From assembly GCF_001874145.1 (NCBI RefSeq), contig NZ_MPCX01000010.1, positions 62,001-126,000 of the forward strand: a stretch of DNA of 64,000 nucleotides, read 5' to 3'. Shown one piece after another: positions 49,332 through 57,194 of this stretch; position 1 is the first letter of the stretch; each line of letters opens with the position of its first letter. This stretch comes from Lacinutrix sp. MedPE-SW. GTDB taxonomy: Bacteria > Bacteroidota > Bacteroidia > Flavobacteriales > Flavobacteriaceae. Below the pieces are notes generated by a model. It was given only the letters and a program-made list of their open reading frames with translations. It made no database searches and had not been told where the DNA came from. The translations under genes were made by a program, and so were the position numbers.

Positions 49332-52300
49332 TAATTTGGGCTTCCTATGTATGTGTTAATTTCTATTTTAATGTAACTAAAATCTGGATGGTCAATTTTT
49401 TGTAATTGTGCATTGGTATGATTTTCAATTCTGTTTGGTACTATTTTACCAGAGATATCTTCGTTTGGCAAACCATTTACAAAAATGTTTTTCATGCTAT
49501 CGTTAATGATTTTTACTTTGCCATCTTTTAAAATTTCATATGTAAAATCTTGTTTACGTTGTTGCCTAACACCTTCTTTTACAAATAAGTGGTCGACCCA
49601 AACCATGTTTTTATTGTCATCGTAATACGTGATAAGTAATTGCGGAATGGTAATTTCTTGGATGCCACTATTAAATAAGTTTCCGTTTATAGTTTTGTTT
49701 TTAATATTAACAGCACTCAACACTACATTCTTATATAAGTCAGATCCTGAAACATTTCCTGCTGCTTGTAAGTTAAATTTTGTTGGTTGTTCTTCAAACT
49801 CAACTGGAGTAAATTCATCTGGATTAAATGTATCTGGAATAGAATCTTGCGTTTTGGACCAAGCAATACCTTCAAAGTTAATTCGGAAACTACTAGATTC
49901 CTTTGGCATTAATTTATGCTTCATATGGTATTTAGCATTGTATGTGGCTAGCTGTTTATTATCATCGTTATAAAGTGTTCCTTTTAAAATAACATCTGCA
50001 GGAACATTGTCTATGTTTTGTACTTCACCAATAATAGCATAGCTACCATTATATTGTACCAATTTAGCCGAAACTACTTCTAAAACTGGCTGTTTTAAAA
50101 TGTCCTCATGGTGTGTTTGCTCAGTAGTAATACGACGACGACCTTGATTAAAATACTTGGTTGCGTTGGCAGAATACAGTTGGTCTGGTGGTAAATCGTT
50201 ATTTAAATCGTCTGGTTGTAAATACCATTTTCCTTTAATTTTTGATAAGGATTTATAATCAATTTTTTCAATTTTTTCTAAAGGTGTAATCCATTGTGTG
50301 GTCACTTTAGCAGATACTGTACTATCATTAAATTTAGTAATTTCTGTTTCAATAGCATCCATTTTTGCGTAGCTACTTAATAAACCATCTGTAACTGAAA
50401 TTTCTAACATGTATTGCGCAATAGGAATATTATTATCAGGATCTATTAAGCTATGTGCTTTTTCAAATTCTTTAAAATCTAAAGCATCATAATACGCAAT
50501 AATTGCATTTTCTGGACTGCGTTGCGAGTCGTTTTTAAGGTAGAATAAGTAAATACCATAACATACTACTATGGCTAAAATTAAAGACCAAATATGTGTA
50601 ATGCGTAATACATTTCTGTTAAACTTAGTATACGTCGTTGGAAATTTTAAAAAGTCTGGAACAGGTTTAAAACGTGTTTTTAACATGTTTACCCAGAGCA
50701 TTTGAATGTTTAAAATAAAGGCAATTAAAACGGTTAAAAAAGGCATAATTCCCCAATGTATTTTTAACCACTTAGCAACATCTTCTTTAGGTAAAATAGT
50801 AGCAACAGGTGGAATGTTTAATCGTTCCCAAACCATAATTCCGTTTTCTAATTGTCGTAAGCGTTGCCAACCACAGAAGTAGAGGATTGGGTCGTAAAAC
50901 TTATCATTAGAAAAAATGTATTTAAGGTTATATTTTTCTGGTGTGGTTAAAAATTGCTGTAAAGACCCAATGCCTGCAACACCTTTAAATTTTGAGTTTT
51001 CTAATCGTTCAATTGGTCGTGTAGTTAATTCTGGTAATCGTCTTGCAGAATGGTAGTTTCCATCAACAGTCATGGCATTCGTTTGTGCACTCAACCAAGC
51101 CATTTGGTCTCCAAAACCAAGCGTTAAAAATCGCCATTTATCATGATCGTCTTGATTTAAGAAATTAACAATTGGCAACATTTTTATTTTTTGTGGTTGT
51201 GATGGTCTAAAGTAATTTAAACTCATAGTAAATACTACCATAAAGACAAATAAACCCGCTAAGATTCCACCAATAATGCGATGGTAAACAGCGCCAAATT
51301 TAGATTGAATTAATGCTTTTAAATCGCCTTGAACAAAGCGATAGGCAAATTCACCCATTAAAGGAATGGATAAAATAGAAGCCCAAAGTGTAAAACGATC
51401 TAAGGTTAAAATATTAAAAGCAGTTTCTCCTAACATTTTTAATGGTATTGGAGTTGTTCCTCCAGTTCCTAAAATGGTACAAATAGTAACCGATAATCCA
51501 AAAAACAAGTAACGTTTGCTATAATATCTGTAAAAAATATATGGCAATAATACAAGTAAAATTCCCCAAGGAATTAAAAAGAAAACTAATCCAGACGATG
51601 TAATTTCAAGAAAATTATCTCTAGAACCATGCGGAATAGGTACTTGTGTAATCGGGTTGGCTTTAGAGTTTAACCAATACGGAAAAATACAACCTATAAT
51701 TAATACTAAAGATAACATCCCAAAGCTTACAATACGTTTAAAAAGCTTGAAAAAACTATTTAAAAATAGTTTGAAAGTGACCTCTTTCATGGTATTAACT
51801 TGCTCACGCGAAACATCCATAATTACCATACCAATTAAAGGGAATATAAAAAACACCATTCCAAAAATTGGTGTTACATGATGCGAAGTAACCGTTACAG
51901 CTATTAAGGATAATGAAGTTGCTAGATACCATTTCTTACCAGTTTTTAGCCATAAATAAATCTCTGGTAAAGCATGCATTAAAACCGAAACTCCAACAAT
52001 ACTTGGTAACTGACCAAATATATGAAGTGTTTCAACAAACGACGAACTAAATACAGCTAACACACAGGCATAACCTGCAACCGTTTTGTTAGCAGTCATC
52101 ATTAACGAAAAACGATACGTACCAGTTACAAACAATATAATTGCAATAAGTGCAACGCTAAACATACCAAACTTTAAACCACCAATCATAGACAGCAATC
52201 CAATAGATTGATGTACTAAAGGCGGATAACTTTGTACTGTAAAACCAGTATACCACTCGTAGTTCCAAGGTTCAAACCAGCTATTTGCATAATGGTCTGC

Positions 52301-52420
52301 TAAAAACAAGTGAATTAAAGCATCATAAGTAGTTTCCAAAGTAAAAAATATGGAACTACCATGAAATGCCAATGCTAAAAGAATAGCAGTGATTAAAAAT
52401 TTGTTTGAGGTTTCTTTCAT
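49331..52420 (-). CDS. Large GT-C-like membrane protein (PTPS-related membrane domain)
   Basis: A 1029-residue protein. The N-terminal ~600 residues have about twelve membrane helices. The first periplasmic loop carries TTYDALIHLFLADHYANSWFEPWNYEWYTGF (about residues 30-60), with D and H positions like those of lipid-linked-sugar GT-C transferases and PTPS-related membrane proteins. SYPPLVHQSIG follows. After the last helix (~residue 620) come periplasmic domains: an NTF2-like part (AIIAYYDALDFKEFEKAHSL) and beta-rich parts related to FxLxP or cell-adhesion folds. A role in transferring sugar to or polymerising the exopolysaccharide is likely. It heads a three-gene minus-strand operon. Confidence 0.65.
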   Translation of the reverse strand: MKETSNKFLITAILLALAFHGSSIFFTLETTYDALIHLFLADHYANSWFEPWNYEWYTGFTVQSYPPLVHQSIGLLSMIGGLKFGMFSVALIAIILFVTGTYRFSLMMTANKTVAGYACVLAVFSSSFVETLHIFGQLPSIVGVSVLMHALPEIYLWLKTGKKWYLATSLSLIAVTVTSHHVTPIFGMVFFIFPLIGMVIMDVSREQVNTMKEVTFKLFLNSFFKLFKRIVSFGMLSLVLIIGCIFPYWLNSKANPITQVPIPHGSRDNFLEITSSGLVFFLIPWGILLVLLPYIFYRYYSKRYLFFGLSVTICTILGTGGTTPIPLKMLGETAFNILTLDRFTLWASILSIPLMGEFAYRFVQGDLKALIQSKFGAVYHRIIGGILAGLFVFMVVFTMSLNYFRPSQPQKIKMLPIVNFLNQDDHDKWRFLTLGFGDQMAWLSAQTNAMTVDGNYHSARRLPELTTRPIERLENSKFKGVAGIGSLQQFLTTPEKYNLKYIFSNDKFYDPILYFCGWQRLRQLENGIMVWERLNIPPVATILPKEDVAKWLKIHWGIMPFLTVLIAFILNIQMLWVNMLKTRFKPVPDFLKFPTTYTKFNRNVLRITHIWSLILAIVVCYGIYLFYLKNDSQRSPENAIIAYYDALDFKEFEKAHSLIDPDNNIPIAQYMLEISVTDGLLSSYAKMDAIETEITKFNDSTVSAKVTTQWITPLEKIEKIDYKSLSKIKGKWYLQPDDLNNDLPPDQLYSANATKYFNQGRRRITTEQTHHEDILKQPVLEVVSAKLVQYNGSYAIIGEVQNIDNVPADVILKGTLYNDDNKQLATYNAKYHMKHKLMPKESSSFRINFEGIAWSKTQDSIPDTFNPDEFTPVEFEEQPTKFNLQAAGNVSGSDLYKNVVLSAVNIKNKTINGNLFNSGIQEITIPQLLITYYDDNKNMVWVDHLFVKEGVRQQRKQDFTYEILKDGKVKIINDSMKNIFVNGLPNEDISGKIVPNRIENHTNAQLQKIDHPDFSYIKIEINTYIGSPN

Positions 52421-52483
52421 TTAAAGCCTTAAGCTATAATGTTGTGGTAAAGATAAATAAATTAAATAGTCGCTCCATTTTTA

Positions 52484-52571
52484 ATTATCTACAGCAATCT
52501 ACCATTCGTCGACACTTAAATATAGGTTAAGCGAAATAACAATTTTAAGGCTGTCTTCTCCTGTAAATTTG
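52484..52571 (+). promoter_or_regulatory. Composite regulatory element G (upstream of the REC-GT2 gene)
   Basis: Box 1 ATTATCTACA ending at 52493, box 2 TTCGTCGACA at 52505-52514 (21 bp), AGCGAAA at 52530-52536 and TAAATTTG at 52564-52571 (34 bp). The -33 block AATTTTAAGGCT at 52541-52552 is the same as in element D and at the same distance (23 bp) from the -7 box. Confidence 0.8.
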
Positions 52572-52602
52572 TAGTATCAAAAAACAAATAAACACACTTA
52601 TT

Positions 52603-53784
52603 ATGAAAGTTTTAGCAATAGATGACCAACAGTTAGTATTACTTCCTTTACAAAAAAGATTAGCCGAATTAGGTTATGAAGTGAAAATTGAAACAGATGC
52701 CACTAAAGGGTTAGAATTATACGAATCTTTTAATCCAGATTTAGTGATTGTAGATATTAATATGCCAGGAATTTCTGGTTTGGAAGTCGTTAGACATATA
52801 AGAGTAACAAAAAAGGCTCAAACACCAATTATGGTTTTATCTGGAGATACAAAAGATGAAACAATTACCGAAGGTTTTGAATTAGGTATTAATGATTACA
52901 TGAAAAAGCCATTAAGCTTAAACGAGATTAGCGCTCGTGTAAAACGTTTAATAGGTGCACCAGAAGTAAAAACTACAGTTGCAACAAGTAATGTAATGAT
53001 TCAAGAGCGTTGTGTTGGTGTTGTAATCCCTTGTTATAATGAAGAAGAGCGTTTATTAAGCGAAGAGTTTTTAAGCTATATCGATAAAAATTCTGGTTAC
53101 CATTTATGTTTTGTAAACGATGGAAGTAAGGATAATACTTTAAACGTTTTAAAAGACTTACAAAAAGGAAGAGAAGATTTTATTACAGTTTACGACTGTG
53201 AAAAAAATGGAGGAAAAGCCGAAGCTGTACGTTTAGGAATGTTACATATGGCTAAAAAAGAAGATTTAGATTACATAGGGTTTTTAGATGCAGATTTATC
53301 TACAGACTTAACAGATTTTGACGATTTAGTAAAGACAATTGAAACCTCAGATTTTAAAATTGTAAGTGGATCACGTATCTCTAGAATGGGAGCAAATATT
53401 ACTAAGGAGTCTGCTAGAAAAGTTATTAGTATGACTATCAACTTCATTATAAGAAAAATTTTAAAAATGGACTTTAAAGACACACAATGTGGTGCAAAAA
53501 TTTTCCATAAAGATGTAATAGATATCGCTTTCGGAAAAAAGTTTGTAACACAATGGATTTTTGATGTAGAAATTTTTAAAAGAATGAGTATCCATTTTGG
53601 ATTAAAAGAAGCTAAAGCAATGCTTTGCGAGCAACCGTTAAAAAGATGGATTCATGCAGATGGCTCTAAATTATCTATGAAAGACTCTGTTAAAATAGTA
53701 TTTCAATTAGGACAAATTGCTTGGGTTTATGGTGGTAATGAACAAAAAAACACAACGGATTTAAAAGAACTTAAAGTAGCTTAA
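52603..53784 (+). CDS. Response regulator fused to a family 2 glycosyltransferase
   Basis: A 393-residue fusion. Residues 1-118 are a receiver: acidic pair in AIDDQQ (D7, D8), phosphoacceptor D51 in LVIVDINMPGISG, S80 in MVLSGD, K102 in YMKKPL. Residues about 135-375 are a DPM1-type GT2 domain: VGVVIPCYNEEERL, CFVNDGSKDNT, GGKAEAVRLG, D229-A230-D231 (GFLDADLSTD), and FKDTQCGAKIF. No membrane segment. The receiver residues are all present, so phosphorylation may control sugar transfer directly. It lies under element G, with a GT2 remnant and manA downstream in the same orientation. Confidence 0.88.
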   Translation: MKVLAIDDQQLVLLPLQKRLAELGYEVKIETDATKGLELYESFNPDLVIVDINMPGISGLEVVRHIRVTKKAQTPIMVLSGDTKDETITEGFELGINDYMKKPLSLNEISARVKRLIGAPEVKTTVATSNVMIQERCVGVVIPCYNEEERLLSEEFLSYIDKNSGYHLCFVNDGSKDNTLNVLKDLQKGREDFITVYDCEKNGGKAEAVRLGMLHMAKKEDLDYIGFLDADLSTDLTDFDDLVKTIETSDFKIVSGSRISRMGANITKESARKVISMTINFIIRKILKMDFKDTQCGAKIFHKDVIDIAFGKKFVTQWIFDVEIFKRMSIHFGLKEAKAMLCEQPLKRWIHADGSKLSMKDSVKIVFQLGQIAWVYGGNEQKNTTDLKELKVA

Positions 53785-53809
53785 TTAATTTTAAAAGCCT
53801 CAAAAACAG

Positions 53810-54303
53810 ATGAAAATTGGAATAATAATTATATTTCATAACAATGAAGATGATATCGATACTAAGTATTTTATAGATAAAATAAGCCAAACAAAACATT
53901 TGGAATTATGTTTTGTTAATAACGAAAGTAGAGATTCAACCTACCAACTTCTTGAAGAGATAAAATACCAATGTAGCAATGTTTCTATCGTAAATATTAA
54001 AAAATTTAAATCAGATGTATCTGCTGTTAGGGCTGGAGCTAGATATATGTTTAGTCAATATGATTTAGAAAATTGGGTTACGTTACAACCAATTTGTTAA
54101 AAACTAAAAAAGATGGTTTAAATGCTTTAATTGATGCCATCACAGAAAATCAAGAATTAATAGTAGAGTACAACTCTAAAGTTTTAAAAAGACACTTAAT
54201 AAAACGCACTTTGTTTCAAAAGTTATTTTCTATTGTAGATTATTTAAAAAAATTAAAAGTAGATAATCAATTTATTCATTTACAGGTTGTTAATAAACTT
54301 TAA
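53810..54303 (+). pseudogene. Frameshifted GT2-like glycosyltransferase gene
   Basis: Two frames form one protein. The first (53810-54100) reads MKIGIIIIFHNNEDDID, LCFVNNESRDSTYQLLEEI and SAVRAGARYMFSQYDLEN, a GT2 N-terminus. After 54068-54073 the sequence continues in the -1 frame (LGYVTTNLLKTKKDGLNALI to the stop at 54303). One base is missing in the AAAA run of GAAAATTGGG. With one added A the frame joins as D-L-E-N/K-L-G-Y. It may be a real mutation, a homopolymer sequencing error, or rarely a programmed shift; the local sequence is a poor slippery heptamer. Confidence 0.65.
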
Positions 54304-54312
54304 TCTAAATTT

Positions 54313-55314
54313 ATGAAAGCATATCCAATAAAATTCAATCCCATTTTAAAAGAAAAAATTTGGGGAGGCAACAAACTCGGTACAATTCTAGGAAAACAAA
54401 CTTCTCGAGATAATATTGGTGAAAGCTGGGAAATATCTGATGTTAACGGAAACATTTCAACAGTAAACAATGGTGTTTATAAAGGCTCAAATTTAAAAGA
54501 ATTAATTGCTACTTATAAAACTGAACTTTTAGGTGTAGAAAATTTCGCTAATTTTGGCTGTAATTTTCCATTATTAATAAAGTTTTTAGATGCTAAAACA
54601 GACTTGTCTGTTCAAGTTCATCCAGACGATGTTATGGCAAAAAAGCATCACAATAGTTTTGGTAAAACTGAAATGTGGTACATTATGGATAGCGATGCTA
54701 ATGCAGATATAGTTTTGGGCTTAAAAGATAAATATACTAATCCAGAACTACTAAACCACATAACAGCTAAAAATGTAAATACTATTTTTAACAGAGAGCA
54801 AGTAAAAAAAGGCGATAGTTATTTTATTCCAGCAGGAAAAATACACGCTATTGGAGCAGGAGTTTTAGCAGCAGAAATTCAACAAACTAGCGATATAACA
54901 TATCGTGTATACGATTGGGATAGAACAGATGATGCTGGAAAAAAAAGAGAATTACATACTAAATTAGCCGAGCAAGCTACAAAACATTTTAAATCTAATG
55001 GTAAAGCTAATTATAGTTTAAAAGAAAATACAAGCAGCAATCTTGTAAGTTGCGATTTCTTTACTACCAATATTTTAGATGTTACTAAAAAACAAATTAA
55101 AGATTATTCACAATTAGATTCATTTGTAATTTTTATGTGTGTTGAAGGAGAAACAACCATTACAGTTGAAAATAATACAGAAACCATGAGAATGGGAGAA
55201 ACAGTTTTAGTGCCAGCAAATGCAGGTAAAGTTATTTTTAAAGCGCAAAATGCTAAAATATTAGAAGTATTTATTAGCAGTAAAATAAAGCATGTTTTAC
55301 AACAAGCATCTTAA
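54313..55314 (+). CDS. manA: Mannose-6-phosphate isomerase, class I
   Basis: A 333-residue zinc enzyme converting fructose-6-P and mannose-6-P. FNPILKEKIWGGNKLG and GESWEISDVNG are the N-terminal signature; FPLLIKFLDAKTDLSVQVHPDD gives zinc ligands (Q-x-H), GKTEMWYIMD an acidic ligand, and YFIPAGKIHAIGAG the second histidine region. It lies 9 bp after the GT2 remnant, so it is probably in the REC-GT2 operon, supplying mannose-6-phosphate toward GDP-mannose for the polysaccharide (inference). Confidence 0.93.
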   Translation: MKAYPIKFNPILKEKIWGGNKLGTILGKQTSRDNIGESWEISDVNGNISTVNNGVYKGSNLKELIATYKTELLGVENFANFGCNFPLLIKFLDAKTDLSVQVHPDDVMAKKHHNSFGKTEMWYIMDSDANADIVLGLKDKYTNPELLNHITAKNVNTIFNREQVKKGDSYFIPAGKIHAIGAGVLAAEIQQTSDITYRVYDWDRTDDAGKKRELHTKLAEQATKHFKSNGKANYSLKENTSSNLVSCDFFTTNILDVTKKQIKDYSQLDSFVIFMCVEGETTITVENNTETMRMGETVLVPANAGKVIFKAQNAKILEVFISSKIKHVLQQAS

Positions 55315-55349
55315 AACAATCTTTTAATAATAAAACGCAAACCAATTAC

Positions 55350-55357
55350 TATATTTG
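55350..55357 (+). promoter_or_regulatory. phnA promoter, -7 box
   Basis: TATATTTG, perfect TAnnTTTG, 22 bp before the chosen ATG. The -33 region is not canonical. Confidence 0.6.
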
Positions 55358-55378
55358 TGCGCATTAAAACAATTTTTT

Positions 55379-55957
55379 ATGAGCGTGCTACAAATGTTAC
55401 AAGACCGAAGTAATACTACTTGCGAGTTGTGTACATCTACTACAAACCTAAGCCAATATATTATTCCGCCATCGCTAAACGAAAGTGTAGACACCTGTGT
55501 GTTAGTGTGTTCAAATTGTCGTGATCAAATAGAAGAAAATATAGAAATGGATCCAAATCACTGGCGTTGTTTAAACGATAGTATGTGGAGCGAGCATATA
55601 GCAGTACAAATTATGGCTTGGCGTATGTTACAAAGACTGCGTGCAGAAGGTTGGCCAAAAGATTTGTTAGACATGATGTATCTTGATGATGATGCATTGG
55701 CTTTAGCCAGAGCAACAGGAGAAGATAAAGACGAAAGCGAAAAAATTATACATAGAGATGTAAATGGCGTTATATTAAATAACGGTGACGCAGTTGTTTT
55801 AATAAAAGATTTAAAAGTAAAAGGCTCTAGCATGGTTGCAAAACAAGGAACTGCTGTTAGAAACATTAGACTTGATCGTGACAATGCAAATTACATAGAG
55901 GGAAAAGTAGAAAAACAACAAATAGTTATTATTACAGAATACGTTAAAAAACTATAA
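55379..55957 (+). CDS. phnA: PhnA/YjdM-family protein
   Basis: A 192-residue protein with an N-terminal zinc-ribbon (C-E-L-C and C-S-N-C) and the C-terminal PhnA domain (VILNNGDAVVLIKDLKVKGSSMVAKQGTAVRNIRL; about residues 125-160). Start is ATG 55379 (MSVLQMLQDRSN), since the upstream TTG at 55355 lies in the -7 box. The name comes from the phn region of E. coli; a phosphonatase function does not follow. It overlaps the convergent DUF4407 gene by 6 bp. Confidence 0.85.
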   Translation: MSVLQMLQDRSNTTCELCTSTTNLSQYIIPPSLNESVDTCVLVCSNCRDQIEENIEMDPNHWRCLNDSMWSEHIAVQIMAWRMLQRLRAEGWPKDLLDMMYLDDDALALARATGEDKDESEKIIHRDVNGVILNNGDAVVLIKDLKVKGSSMVAKQGTAVRNIRLDRDNANYIEGKVEKQQIVIITEYVKKL

Positions 55958-57052
55958 TAGCTTTTTTTGCCCGTTGTAAAAAGCATCAGCTTGTAATTGC
56001 ATGAGTTCTCTTGCTTTTTTACGTTTATACTCATATAATTCGTCTTCTTCACTAATAGCGCTATAAACTTTGTTGTTTATTTCAAAATCTGCTTTTAAAG
56101 CCAGTTTCCTTTCATAGACTTTTTGCTCTACTAAACTTTTTATTGCTGTTTCTTGGTCTTCTAATTTAAAGTCATATTCACCTTTTGGAGCAAGCAATTT
56201 TGCAAATATAGGAGACGTTTCAATGGCTAAAAACAATAAGAAAATAAAAAACGAAGGTAACCATGGTAGTGTGTTTAAGGCAGAGACTCGAGCCATTAAG
56301 CCATCAAAACCATCAATAATTGGTTGTGTGGTTTCAATTTGTGAATTATAATCTGTTTCAAGCTTTGCTATAGCAGTTTCTAGTGCTGTAATTTTTTCAT
56401 TATTAGTTTCTTTTAATTGCTGTAATTCGGTAAGTGCAGCATCATGTTTTTCTCGTTTTTCTTTGTAAACAGGTCCTTTTCCCAAAAGGTTTGTGCCGGC
56501 AGTGCCTTCGGCTTCATTTATATAAATATCGTAAAGTGCATTTACTTGAGTTTCTTTTGTGATAATCTCGTTTTGTAAAGCAGCTATCTCTTGTTTTAAA
56601 GCTTGGGTTTTAGGGTTAAATTGAAGTGCTATTTGGTCTTTATTAGCCAGTGTTAAATCATTTTTTTGTTCTAGTAAAACTTGATTAATTTCTTTTTCAA
56701 AAATCTTCAGTTCTAAAGGTTTAGAAATAACAACAGCAATAATTACTGCTAAAAGTAATCTTGGTGAGGCTTGTATTATTTCATCTATAATATTGTCTCT
56801 TTTTTTTATTGTAGACACAATAAAACGATCAAGATTAAAAATTAGTAAACCCCAAACAAGTCCAAAACCAATAGCGGCGTATAAATTATCGAACACAGTA
56901 TAGAGTGCATAGCTGGAAGCTATAAATGCCATTAATGCTGTAAAAAACACGGTAGCACCAATACCTGCATATTTATTTTGTTCGCCTATGGCACTATCTT
57001 TAAGAATATCTGTATCTGCGCCAGAGCAGATAATGAAGAATTGTTTTAGCAT
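55952..57052 (-). CDS. DUF4407 membrane protein
   Basis: A 366-residue protein. FFIICSGADTDIL at the N-terminus, three to four membrane helices (AGIGATVFFTALMAFIASSYALYTVF; IGFGLVWGLLIFNLDRFIV; PRLLLAVIIAVVISKP; WLPSFFIFLLFLAIETSPIF) and a long coiled coil between residues about 125-245 (KQEIAALQNEIITKETQVNAL; ALTELQQLKETNNEKITALETAIAKLE) match DUF4407. Function unknown; the fold suggests envelope signalling or a scaffold. Confidence 0.88.
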   Translation of the reverse strand: MLKQFFIICSGADTDILKDSAIGEQNKYAGIGATVFFTALMAFIASSYALYTVFDNLYAAIGFGLVWGLLIFNLDRFIVSTIKKRDNIIDEIIQASPRLLLAVIIAVVISKPLELKIFEKEINQVLLEQKNDLTLANKDQIALQFNPKTQALKQEIAALQNEIITKETQVNALYDIYINEAEGTAGTNLLGKGPVYKEKREKHDAALTELQQLKETNNEKITALETAIAKLETDYNSQIETTQPIIDGFDGLMARVSALNTLPWLPSFFIFLLFLAIETSPIFAKLLAPKGEYDFKLEDQETAIKSLVEQKVYERKLALKADFEINNKVYSAISEEDELYEYKRKKARELMQLQADAFYNGQKKLL

Positions 57053-57130
57053 GATCTAGTGATTAATTTTTTTTGATTTGATTGATGATTAGATTATTAG
57101 AACGCTAAAAGTTGCATTTTGTTACAAAAT

Positions 57131-57172
57131 TTAACAATAAAAAAAGCCTCTTACACAAGAGACTTTTTTTGT
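57131..57172 (-). terminator. Terminator-like hairpin between the DUF4407 and M56 genes
   Basis: An 11-bp stem with one wobble on the minus-strand RNA (AAAGTCTCTT / AAGAGGCTTT) and a T tract on both sides. It lies downstream of the M56 gene on the minus strand. Confidence 0.7.
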
Positions 57173-57194
57173 AAAACGTTTATTTCTATTTTTT

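Noticed and set aside
53810-54303. Programmed -1 ribosomal frameshift in the GT2 gene
   Set aside because: The local heptamer (A GAA AAT) is not a good slippery site and no downstream stem is evident; mutation or sequencing error is simpler.
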